Notes under the pieces: generated by a model
Told to the model about the DNA's origin: nothing
The model's database searches: none
The model's input: the letters and a program-made list of their open reading frames with translations, nothing else
Assembly (NCBI GenBank): GCA_913020445.1
Contig: CAJWAR010000044.1
Span: forward strand, 1 to 32,698
Source: an uncultured Rhodospirillaceae bacterium
GTDB taxonomy: Bacteria; Pseudomonadota; Alphaproteobacteria; Rhodospirillales; UBA2165
Reading direction: 5' to 3'
DNA: 32,698 bases
Program-made: the position numbers and the translations under genes
Shown here: in pieces, positions 23,131 through 31,345 of the stretch
How positions within the stretch are numbered: the stretch's first letter is position 1
Layout of the letters: every line of letters begins with the position of its first letter

Positions 23131-25434
23131 ATGGCAGGTGAAAATACAAATATTGTAGATTCTGTATTAGTTGGCGAAGTCTGGCCGGCAGCGGCACCCG
23201 CCGAAGACCCGGTGCTTTATGGCCAGGCCCAGTTGTCGCCGGACGGCGCGTTTGAAGTGCGCTCTTATCAGACTTTCACCCTCACCTATACAGTTGGGCG
23301 TTTTGGTCTCGATGACAATGGCAGCATTCGGGTGGTGTTTCGCTTTTTTGGCGATTGGGGCGGCTTGCAAATGGAGGACCCCGCGGCGCCCAACTACGTC
23401 ACCGCAATTACCAGTCTCGGCACCAAACCATCGCTCAATTTTCAGCGGATTGGTCATTCAAGACCGTGGATGAAAGCCCTGACGGCCGGAATTTCCGGCG
23501 GCTATTTGTCTGAAGGCGACACCATCACCATTACGTTTGGCGACACCAGCAGCGGCTCGCCCGGTTTTAAGATGCAGACTTTCGTTGAAAGCGGTTTTGA
23601 ATTTAAAGTGCTGGTCGATGCCTGTGCAGTTGGTCATTACGTGCCGATCATGGACAAGCCGGCGATCTCGATTGTACCCGGTCCTCCCGCCGAGTGGCGT
23701 GCAACTCTACCGACTTTGCGACGTCCAAATGAGACTTTCCAACTCGGCATTAAAGCCGAAGACACTTGGGGCAACCCGTCTGATCAAGTTGAAGCCGAGC
23801 TACGGCTTGAGCCCAGCCTGCCGGTGAAAAATTTGCCAGCTGCGGCAGCCTTCAATACAGGCCAGAAATCGCTGGTGTTTGAGAATTTGTCGGTCGCTGA
23901 AGAAGGTGATCTGCGCATACGAGTAATCAATGCAGAAAGCGATGATCTGCTCTCAGAAGCGGGTCCATTAATCATTGAGGAAGGTAAATACGGCGGTTAT
24001 TGGGGCGATCTCCATGGTCAAAGCGGTGAAACCATCGGCATCACCAATTCCCGGGAATATTTTGATTTTGCCCGCGACTTGGCCTTCCTTGACGTCATCA
24101 GCCACCAAGCCAATGACTTCCAGGTCAACAATGCGTTCTGGGAATTTCTCAACGAACTGACCGCCGCCTATAATAATGAAGGGCGCTTTGTCACGTTTCC
24201 GGGCTATGAATGGTCGGGCAACACCTCGGTCGGTGGCGACCGCAATATCTATTTTCGCGAAGAAGGCCGCCAAATCAGGCGCTCGTCCCATGCGCTCCTG
24301 CCGGATCAGTCCGACATCCACACCGATGCCAATGATGCGCGGGAACTCTTCGCAGCCCTCAAAGACGAAGATTGCCTCGCTTACGCTCATGTCGGCGGGC
24401 GCTATGCGGATATCGAATTTGCCCATGATGCGACGATCGAAACCGCAATGGAAATCCACAGTGCTTGGGGCACGTTCGAGTGGCTGCTGACCGATGGCTT
24501 TCCACTCGGTCACCGCTCCGGCGTTGTCTGCAACAGTGATGGTCACAAGGGCCGGCCTGGGGCGAGCTACCCTGGCGCGTCGATGTTTGGCGCCTATGGC
24601 GGGTTAACCTGTTTTTATACCGAAGAACTTTCCCGCGACGGTATTTTTGATTGCCTTAAAAAACGCCACCACTATGGCACCACCGGCAACCGGCTCCATC
24701 TGACTGTAGATGCCGAATTTAAGGGCGGCGGTAAACTATTTGACCGCGATCCCAATGTCTATGACGACGCCACATCCAGCGACGTTACGTCAGCGATGAT
24801 GGGGGACATTGTGCAAACCGATGATGCCAATGTCACCGTCAAAGTCGTAGTGAACTCACCGACGCCGATTGAGCGCATTGAAATACGCAACGGCACCGAA
24901 GTCGTTGAAACTTTGCGGGGCTATACCGAAAGTGATCTCGGCAACCGGTATCGGGTGATTTGGAGTGGCGCTGAATATCGCGGCCGCGGCCGCAACACCA
25001 GTTGGCTTGGCGAGGCAAACTTCAAAAATGCTAATATTACCCGTATGGAAAAGATCAATGCCTGGAACCACGAACGCTTATTGGAAGTCGACGGTGATAA
25101 CAAAGTCAAATGGGATGCCATCACGACCGGCAATTATGGCGGCTTCGATGTCTGGCTCGAAAACGTTAAAAATGCTGAAATTAGTATTGAAACCAATCAT
25201 GGCTCGCTCGCTTGTCCTCTAGCCGAGATGGGTATCGAAGATACCGTTCTTGATTGCGGTGGATTGGAAAGAAGGCTTAAACTAATGCGCCTGCCGGAAC
25301 AGAACCCGCATCGTGAGCTTACGCGAGAGGTGGAAATAATTTTAGCTGCATCGGGCGACAATCCATTGTGGGTGTGCGTCACCACAGAAGACGGCTTTCA
25401 GGCCTGGAGCAGTCCGATTTTTGTCTTTAACTAA
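23131..25434 (+). CDS. Large PHP/DUF3604-like metal-dependent hydrolase
   Basis: This 767-residue protein has an N-terminal beta-rich region (1 to 285). A PHP-like metal-binding domain follows: GDLHGQSGE (D293, H295), VISHQANDF (H325), GYEWSG (E360), SSHAL (H387), AHVGGRY (H420), EIHSAWGTFEW (H443) and CNSDGHKGRPG (D470, H472). The C-terminal portion is a beta sandwich. PHP metal sites usually hydrolyse phosphoesters, but members of DUF3604 have no agreed function. No signal peptide is visible, so it should be cytoplasmic. It sits between MarR 3 and the tripartite transporter, so it probably acts on the imported substrate. The assignment to DUF3604 is from motif memory; the catalytic reaction is unknown. 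Confidence 0.75.
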   Translation: MAGENTNIVDSVLVGEVWPAAAPAEDPVLYGQAQLSPDGAFEVRSYQTFTLTYTVGRFGLDDNGSIRVVFRFFGDWGGLQMEDPAAPNYVTAITSLGTKPSLNFQRIGHSRPWMKALTAGISGGYLSEGDTITITFGDTSSGSPGFKMQTFVESGFEFKVLVDACAVGHYVPIMDKPAISIVPGPPAEWRATLPTLRRPNETFQLGIKAEDTWGNPSDQVEAELRLEPSLPVKNLPAAAAFNTGQKSLVFENLSVAEEGDLRIRVINAESDDLLSEAGPLIIEEGKYGGYWGDLHGQSGETIGITNSREYFDFARDLAFLDVISHQANDFQVNNAFWEFLNELTAAYNNEGRFVTFPGYEWSGNTSVGGDRNIYFREEGRQIRRSSHALLPDQSDIHTDANDARELFAALKDEDCLAYAHVGGRYADIEFAHDATIETAMEIHSAWGTFEWLLTDGFPLGHRSGVVCNSDGHKGRPGASYPGASMFGAYGGLTCFYTEELSRDGIFDCLKKRHHYGTTGNRLHLTVDAEFKGGGKLFDRDPNVYDDATSSDVTSAMMGDIVQTDDANVTVKVVVNSPTPIERIEIRNGTEVVETLRGYTESDLGNRYRVIWSGAEYRGRGRNTSWLGEANFKNANITRMEKINAWNHERLLEVDGDNKVKWDAITTGNYGGFDVWLENVKNAEISIETNHGSLACPLAEMGIEDTVLDCGGLERRLKLMRLPEQNPHRELTREVEIILAASGDNPLWVCVTTEDGFQAWSSPIFVFN

Positions 25435-25507
25435 TTAACAAATTAATGATAAGGTTGTATCAACAACTAAATAATATGAACTTAATGATCAACAAGGGAG
25501 ACTTAAT

Positions 25508-26473
25508 ATGTCTGCATTATCTAAAATGACTACACGTCTTGCTGTGGCCGGTTTTGCTGCTGCGGCCTTTATGGCAACATCCACCGCCCAAGCTGAATGG
25601 AAACCTAAAGGCCCGATCAGCGTCATGATCGGTTTTGCTGCGGGTGGCGGCACCGACACCCAAGCCCGTCTGATTGCCGCTGAATTGGAAAAACGCAAAG
25701 GCTGGAAAATTATTCCGTCGAATGTCTCCGGCAGAGGCGGGTCTGTTATGGCGCGGAAACTTAAAAAACTACCGGCTGATGGATTGAGCATCGGCATGGC
25801 GGTAACTGAGCCATTTGGCTACGGCATGATTGCCACCAAGAAAGCCGGTTATTCTTTGAAAGATTTCACCTTTATCGCCACAACAACCAGCTCGCAGATG
25901 GGCATTGTCGCCAAAACCGACAAAGGCTGGAAAACCTTTAAGGACGTTATTGCCGCGGCTAAAAAAGGTAAGGTGTTTAAATTTGCCGGCATGAGCCCAA
26001 AACATGCGGACATCAATTTTCTGATCGAGCAAAAATATGGTGTCAAATTTAACACTGTCATTCTGCGCGGTGGCCGCAAAGTGATGAACGCCATTACCGC
26101 CGGTGACGTCGATATGGGCTATGGGGCAGGCATTCAAACCAAAGCCGTCAAAGCTGGCAAAATGGTCAATCTGGCGTCTGGTCTTGGCGTCCGTCTCAAA
26201 GTTTCACCAAATGCCCCGACCTTGGTGGAACTTGGAATTCCGCATGATATCGGTGCTAAATTTCTGTTTATAGCACCGGCTGGTATCCCTGCTGATGCCC
26301 GCAAAGCTTTAGCTGACTCGATTGGCGGCATCATCAATGACCCAAGCACCAAGGCGTCGCAATTCGTCACCAAAAATTATGGTGGCCCTGACGTCGTCAC
26401 CGGCGCCAAACTAGACGCGTTGATGCAGGCTAATGTAGATGATTCTAAAGTTCTGATGAAAGTCATGAACTAA
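25508..26473 (+). CDS. tctC: TctC/Bug-family periplasmic solute-binding protein
   Basis: This 321-residue protein has a Sec signal peptide (MTTRLAVAGFAAAAFMATS, cleavage likely after AQA at residue 29). The mature protein has the Bug fold: ISVMIGFAAGGGTDTQARLIAAELEK, NVSGRGGSVMARKLKK, and VVTGAKLDAL near the end. Bug proteins bind small carboxylates and present them to the TctA/TctB membrane pair. GGGAG stands 10 bases before the ATG. It is followed by a hairpin that should reduce transcription into tctB, giving excess binding protein. The ligand cannot be read; family neighbours bind dicarboxylates, aromatic acids and others. Confidence 0.92.
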   Translation: MSALSKMTTRLAVAGFAAAAFMATSTAQAEWKPKGPISVMIGFAAGGGTDTQARLIAAELEKRKGWKIIPSNVSGRGGSVMARKLKKLPADGLSIGMAVTEPFGYGMIATKKAGYSLKDFTFIATTTSSQMGIVAKTDKGWKTFKDVIAAAKKGKVFKFAGMSPKHADINFLIEQKYGVKFNTVILRGGRKVMNAITAGDVDMGYGAGIQTKAVKAGKMVNLASGLGVRLKVSPNAPTLVELGIPHDIGAKFLFIAPAGIPADARKALADSIGGIINDPSTKASQFVTKNYGGPDVVTGAKLDALMQANVDDSKVLMKVMN

Positions 26474-26482
26474 ATCGAAAAT

Positions 26483-26510
26483 GGGGGCCGGGTTTTTCTG
26501 GCCCCCGTTT
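26483..26510 (+). terminator. Hairpin between tctC and tctB
   Basis: GGGGGCC (26483-26489) pairs perfectly with GGCCCCC (26500-26506) around a 10-base loop and is followed by GTTTATTA. The short T run suggests a partial terminator that lowers tctBA expression relative to tctC. It may also stabilise the tctC mRNA 3' end. Confidence 0.65.
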
Positions 26511-26520
26511 ATTACCGGCC

Positions 26521-27102
26521 ATGAATAATCAACGGTGGACGATTGGCTTAGCGGTATTTTTTATAATCGCTTCAGCCTTCACTCTTTTCGTCTGGATACC
26601 ACTTGATATCGAAACCGGCGTCATTGAGACGTTCCGCCGGCGCGTCAACATCGGTGATGCGATGGCGCCGACCGTCATGGCTGCCGGGATTCTGGTCGTC
26701 TCTATTATAATGGGCGTAATGGCAGTCCTGCGTCCTGTAGAAGATGCCAAAAGCCCGGAAGAAGGTCTCGACCGGCAGAGTTTTGCTTTTCTGTTACGTT
26801 TGATTATTGCACTGGGAGCAGGTCTGGCTCTCATGTTCTATACCGGACCGTTAGTAGTTGATCTTATTAATGCAATGGGCGGTGAGATTGGCACCTACCG
26901 CCTACTCAAAGACACAATCCCCTACAAATTTATCGGCTACATTATCGGCGGATTTGTTCTCGTCTTTGGCACCATCCGGGTCATTGAAAACCGTTTCTCT
27001 TTAACTGCCGCTTGGGTGGCGATTATTGCTGTATTGGTTTTAACGTTCCTTTACAAAGTGCCCTTTGACAATCTCCTCCTGCCACCAAACGGTGATTTCT
27101 AG
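26521..27102 (+). CDS. tctB: TctB-family small transporter subunit
   Basis: This 193-residue protein has about five predicted transmembrane helices: WTIGLAVFFIIASAFTLFVW, VMAAGILVVSIIMGVMAV, LLRLIIALGAGLALMFY, FIGYIIGGFVLVFGTIRV and AAWVAIIAVLVLTFLY. This is typical of the poorly conserved TctB subunit. It forms the membrane complex with TctA. No good Shine-Dalgarno is seen before its ATG, which is 15 bp after the hairpin. Its TAG stop overlaps the GTG start of tctA by one base, so the two are translationally coupled. Confidence 0.85.
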   Translation: MNNQRWTIGLAVFFIIASAFTLFVWIPLDIETGVIETFRRRVNIGDAMAPTVMAAGILVVSIIMGVMAVLRPVEDAKSPEEGLDRQSFAFLLRLIIALGAGLALMFYTGPLVVDLINAMGGEIGTYRLLKDTIPYKFIGYIIGGFVLVFGTIRVIENRFSLTAAWVAIIAVLVLTFLYKVPFDNLLLPPNGDF

Positions 27103-28676
27103 TGGGACTGCTAGATCACATATGGCTCGGTATCGTCACCGTTTTTACTGCCGATCCGGTTTTCAGCGTTGCCGGTCTGCCGATCTCGATCACCATTGTA
27201 ATGGTAATCATGGGCTTCTTTTTTGGCATCTTTGTTGGCGCGACGCCGGGCATCGGCGGCCCATTTGCGATGTCTATTTCCCTACCCATTCTGATTTCCA
27301 TTTTTGGTTTTACCCCGGATGCGCTGCTGCCGGTATTGGGATTTCTGGTCGGTATTATGAAAGGCTCAACTGTCGGGGGAGCAGTGCCGGCCATCCTATT
27401 TAACACGCCCGGCACACCGGATTCACTGATGACAACGTTGGATGGCTATCCGCTGACCAAAAAGGGTCAGCCCGGCAAGGCCCTCCGGGTCGCGCATTTT
27501 TCATCCGTTTCCGGCGATACATTTTCCGACATCGTGCTGATCACCTGCGCGCCTTTCCTCGCCATCCTGGTTGAGAAATTTCTCGATTTTCCTGAAAAAG
27601 CCGCTTTGATCATTCTGTCGCTGGCTTTTGTCTCTGCCGTTGTTGGCTCAAACGTCTGGAAGGGATTGCTGGCGGCTCTGCTCGGCCTGTTCATAGCCTA
27701 TATCGGCACCGGCGAAGATGGTTACCCGCGGCTTTCAATGGGCAGTGATAATCTAGCCAATGGATTCCCATTAATCTCGGCGGTGCTGGGCGTGCTGATC
27801 CTGGGCGAAGTATTTAAAGCGTTTGAGGATATGTGGCGCGAGATGCGCGAAACTTCTGCCATCACCAATGTCGAGGTTAAAGGCGACAACAAACTTCACT
27901 GGCATGAAATTCGCCGCATTCTGCCTTTTATTGGCATCTCGGCCTCTATCGGCACCATGGTCGGCGCGTTGCCGGGAATTGGCAACACGCTGGCGGCAAC
28001 GCTGGGCTATGCAACAGGGCGCAAAGTTCACAAAGATGATCCGCCATTCGGCGAAGGCGCCATCGAAGGCATTGCCGCAACCGAGGCCGCCAATAGCGCC
28101 GTCGCCGGCGCCAATCTAATTCCAGTTTTATCGCTGGGCATCCCCGGTAATATTTCCGCCGTCTTCATCCTTCTCGCGACAGAAACAATCGGTGGGTTTA
28201 ATCCGGGGCCCCAAGTTTTCAGGCTGGTGCCCGACCAGATCAACCAGGAGATGGTCTATGCATTTGGTTTGTTCACGACGATGATATTCGCCAACGGACT
28301 TAATTGGACTTTCGGCGGCGTCTTTATGCGCTGGATGGGGATCATGATTAAAATCCCTAAGCAGCGCCTGCTACCGATAGTTCTCTTGCTTACGCTGACA
28401 GCAATTTATGTGCAGCAAACCAGTATATTTGCCGTTTATGTGACGCTTGGGTTCGGTTTTCTCGGCTATTTCATGCGTAAACTGAAGCTCTCGGTGCTGG
28501 CATTTGTCATCGCCTATATTCTGGCCAATAATTTAGAAGAATCCATGCGCGAGGCTTTTGCCGTCACGGGCGCTGATCCGTGGTTCCTTTTCGCCGGCCC
28601 GATTTCAATTTCGTTCATCGGTCTGGCCATAGCAGTTGTTGTCTTTTTTGCCCGCAATCAAAAGGATTTAAGTTAA
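27102..28676 (+). CDS. tctA: TctA-family large transporter subunit
   Basis: This 524-residue integral membrane protein belongs to the tripartite tricarboxylate transporter family. Its two symmetry-related halves carry matching signatures GATPGIGGPFAMS and GALPGIGNTLAATLGYATG, which mark the substrate and ion site. The fold has about 10 to 12 hydrophobic helices. Start is GTG overlapping the tctB stop. It uses a sodium or proton gradient for uptake of the TctC ligand. No frame break was seen. The sulfatase gene begins 3 bp after its stop, so the transported compound is probably also the sulfatase substrate or product. Confidence 0.92.
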   Translation: MGLLDHIWLGIVTVFTADPVFSVAGLPISITIVMVIMGFFFGIFVGATPGIGGPFAMSISLPILISIFGFTPDALLPVLGFLVGIMKGSTVGGAVPAILFNTPGTPDSLMTTLDGYPLTKKGQPGKALRVAHFSSVSGDTFSDIVLITCAPFLAILVEKFLDFPEKAALIILSLAFVSAVVGSNVWKGLLAALLGLFIAYIGTGEDGYPRLSMGSDNLANGFPLISAVLGVLILGEVFKAFEDMWREMRETSAITNVEVKGDNKLHWHEIRRILPFIGISASIGTMVGALPGIGNTLAATLGYATGRKVHKDDPPFGEGAIEGIAATEAANSAVAGANLIPVLSLGIPGNISAVFILLATETIGGFNPGPQVFRLVPDQINQEMVYAFGLFTTMIFANGLNWTFGGVFMRWMGIMIKIPKQRLLPIVLLLTLTAIYVQQTSIFAVYVTLGFGFLGYFMRKLKLSVLAFVIAYILANNLEESMREAFAVTGADPWFLFAGPISISFIGLAIAVVVFFARNQKDLS

Positions 28677-28679
28677 ATT

Positions 28680-30125
28680 ATGAAGCCGCAAAATCTACTT
28701 TACATCATGTCGGACGAGCACAATCCTAAAATGCTGGGTTGCTATGGGAATGCCCAAGTTAAAACACCTAATCTAGATAAGCTGGCAGTACGCGGCACGC
28801 GCTTTACCGCACATTATACCAATTCACCAATTTGCATTCCGGCCCGGGCCGCCTTTGCCACCGGGCGCTATACCCATGAAACCAAATATTGGGACAATGC
28901 ACTGCCCTATGACGGTGAGATAAAGGGCTGGGGCCATCGCCTGCAAGATGAAGGCTACCGGGTTGAATCAATCGGTAAGCTGCATTACCGCCATGAAGAT
29001 TTACCAACTGGTTTTTCCAAACAGCATCAGCCGATGCATGTCATGGATGGCATTGGTCAGGTTTGGGGCTCGATCAGAGATCCGCTGCCGGATGAACGGC
29101 CGGCCAAGATGCTCAATGAAATCGGCCCGGGCGAGTCCAATTACAATCGCTATGACCGGTCAATCGCCGATGAAGCTTGTAGGTGGTTGCAAGATGCCGC
29201 CAAGGATGATGGCGACAAGCCATGGGTGCTGTATCTCGGTTTCGTCGCGCCGCATTTCCCCCTGGTCGTGCCGGAGGAATATTACAATCTCTACCCCTTG
29301 GATCAACTGCCGCCGCGCAAGCTTGATCCGGAGCAAGATTATGAGCGCCATCCCTGGATCCAGCGCATGGACGATTTCCAGCAAGTGGACAGAAAATTGA
29401 CTCCTGAAAAGAGACTGCAGGCCGTCGCCACTTATTTTGGTCTCTGTACCTTTATTGATCACCAGATTGGCCGCGTGCTGGTTGCGTTGGATGAAGTTGG
29501 CCTGGGGCAAGACACGCGGGTAATTTATACCAGCGATCATGGTGACAATGTCGGCACCCGTGGCATGTGGGGTAAATCCAATATGTATGAGGAAAGCGCC
29601 GGCATACCTTTGATCATTGCCGGCGAGGGTGTGCCGGAAAACCAAGTAAGCACAACGACAACCTCGCTGCTCGATAGTTACCAGACGATCATGGATGGTG
29701 TCGGGCTGGACCTGACACCTGAGGAGCAGGAACTTGACGGCGTCTCCTGGTTTAACCTGGCCAATTCACCAAATGATCCGGACCGTATTGTCTTTAGTGA
29801 ATATCATGCGGCTTCATCACCGACCGGCGCCTTTATGCTGCGCAAAGGTAAATACAAGTTCATTTATTACGTCGAATATGAGCCAGAGCTGTTTGATCTC
29901 GAAGCCGACCCGGAAGAAACCACGAATTTGGCCACCGAACCGGATTATGCTGATGTGGTAACAGAGTACGAAAATTATTTAAGAGAAATTTGCGATCCTG
30001 AAAAAACTGACCGGGCGGCTAAAGACGATCAAAACGCCTTGATTGATAAATTTGGCGGCCGTGATAAAGCGCTCCACACCGGTACGCCCGGGGCAACGCC
30101 CGTCCCGGGTCAATCACCAGAATAA
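28680..30125 (+). CDS. Sulfatase-family hydrolase (CIPAR active site)
   Basis: This 481-residue alkaline-phosphatase-superfamily enzyme has a metal-site start IMSDEHNPKMLGCYGN (D12), the formylglycine motif C52-I-P-A-R56 in ICIPARAAFATGR, VAPHFPL (H192) and a second metal site TSDHGDNVG (D286, H287, N290) with GMWGKSNMYEESAGIPLI (K299). C-x-P-x-R can be converted to formylglycine by the anaerobic or aerobic maturase, which is not in the window. No signal peptide is seen, so the enzyme should be cytoplasmic. It may be a sulfatase or a phosphonate monoester hydrolase. It is the last gene of the MarR-PHP-tctCBA operon and so acts on the imported compound. Confidence 0.85.
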   Translation: MKPQNLLYIMSDEHNPKMLGCYGNAQVKTPNLDKLAVRGTRFTAHYTNSPICIPARAAFATGRYTHETKYWDNALPYDGEIKGWGHRLQDEGYRVESIGKLHYRHEDLPTGFSKQHQPMHVMDGIGQVWGSIRDPLPDERPAKMLNEIGPGESNYNRYDRSIADEACRWLQDAAKDDGDKPWVLYLGFVAPHFPLVVPEEYYNLYPLDQLPPRKLDPEQDYERHPWIQRMDDFQQVDRKLTPEKRLQAVATYFGLCTFIDHQIGRVLVALDEVGLGQDTRVIYTSDHGDNVGTRGMWGKSNMYEESAGIPLIIAGEGVPENQVSTTTTSLLDSYQTIMDGVGLDLTPEEQELDGVSWFNLANSPNDPDRIVFSEYHAASSPTGAFMLRKGKYKFIYYVEYEPELFDLEADPEETTNLATEPDYADVVTEYENYLREICDPEKTDRAAKDDQNALIDKFGGRDKALHTGTPGATPVPGQSPE

Positions 30126-30139
30126 TGTAGAAGATAGTC

Positions 30140-30187
30140 GGGCCTATCATCAATTAAGTGAGTTTCAGGTCTTGGTATAATAGGCCC
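30140..30187. other. 8-bp inverted repeat between convergent genes
   Basis: GGGCCTAT (30140-30147) and ATAGGCCC (30180-30187) are perfect arms separated by 32 bases. They lie in the 122-bp gap between the convergent sulfatase and MDR genes. The long loop and lack of a T-tract make a classical terminator uncertain. Confidence 0.3.
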
Positions 30188-30247
30188 ACTTTGGTCGGTG
30201 GTCATAGTCAATAGCGATCTGCCGATAAATAAAGGTTTGCAGAATTA

Positions 30248-31180
30248 CTAAATTGTCAAAACAATCTTGCCGCGGGTGTGGCCGGTGGCCAGTTGGGCGT
30301 GGACTTCGCCGACCTCTTCAAGCGGATATGTTTTATCAAGCGTAACTTTAAAGGTGCCGTCCTCAAGCAGTCCGGCAATTTCGGCCAGCTGTCCGGCGTC
30401 AGGACGAACCCCCATCCCGGCTCCGCGAGCATTGTTTTTTTCTGCCTCGTCTTCCGGCACCGGGCCTTTTAGGGAGATCAGCAAGCCGCCTGGTTTTAAG
30501 CAGGGCCAGGAGGCACTTTCACGTAATTCAGGCGGCAAGGCATGGAGCACCACATCGACGTCCGAAACCTGCTCACCAACAGGGCGCTCGTTGTAGTCGA
30601 CGACTTCATCGGCACCCAATCCTTTAACAAAATCAAAATTTTGAGTTGAAGCAGAACCAATGACATAAGCCCCTTTGTGTTTGGCAATCTGGACAGCGAA
30701 ATGCCCGACCCCGCCGGCGGCGGCGTGAATAAGAACGCGCTGCCCGGATTGAAGGTTTGCTGTGCCGATCAGTGATTGCCAAGCAGTCAGCGCCGCCAAT
30801 GGTACTGCCCCGGCTTCTTCAAAACTGAGATTGCGTGGGATTAATACAGCTTCATCAGCTGCAACGGCGGCAAACTCAGCATAGCCACTGGCAATTTGCG
30901 GGAATCGCGAGAGGGCAAAAACCTTGTCGCCAGTTTGAAACCGATCCGATTTGGTTTCGCTTACCGTGCCGGCAACATCCCAACCTAAAATTACCGGTAG
31001 TGATTTCTCCAACATATCCCGCAAAGGACCGCCAACGCTACGCGCAACATAATCGATGGGATTAACACCGGCAGCTTTGACGTTGACCAAAATTTCGCCA
31101 TCAGCGATTTCCGGCGTTGGTACGTCTTCGGCCAGCAAGACTTCCGGACCACCAAATTCGTGCATTACCATTGCTTTCAT
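30248..31180 (-). CDS. MDR-family NADPH:quinone reductase-like oxidoreductase
   Basis: This 310-residue zinc-independent medium-chain reductase begins MKAMVMHEFGGPEVL, with VKAAGVNPIDYVAR, PVILGWDVAGTV, the central LAALTAWQSLI and the nucleotide-binding HAAAGGVGHFAVQIAK (about 152 to 167). The catalytic zinc and structural cysteine ligands are missing, as expected for the quinone-reductase/enoyl-reductase branch. It probably reduces an alpha,beta-unsaturated carbonyl or quinone with NADPH. It is not coupled to the sulfatase operon (convergent) and lies 165 bp after the UGSC-type selenoprotein gene, in the same direction, with AGGG near the ATG at 31180. Confidence 0.85.
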   Translation of the reverse strand: MKAMVMHEFGGPEVLLAEDVPTPEIADGEILVNVKAAGVNPIDYVARSVGGPLRDMLEKSLPVILGWDVAGTVSETKSDRFQTGDKVFALSRFPQIASGYAEFAAVAADEAVLIPRNLSFEEAGAVPLAALTAWQSLIGTANLQSGQRVLIHAAAGGVGHFAVQIAKHKGAYVIGSASTQNFDFVKGLGADEVVDYNERPVGEQVSDVDVVLHALPPELRESASWPCLKPGGLLISLKGPVPEDEAEKNNARGAGMGVRPDAGQLAEIAGLLEDGTFKVTLDKTYPLEEVGEVHAQLATGHTRGKIVLTI

Positions 31181-31345
31181 ATACTTACCCTCCCGTTTTA
31201 TCTAAGCCGTGCCACCAGCTCCTCATCCAGCAACATGCCCATTATATTCAGCGGCTAACCAATGCCTCAACGATTATGATTGCCGAGAAGGCTTCGGATT
31301 ATTTATTTGGAAAAGAGCCTCTGCCGCCAGCAAGAATACCTCACC

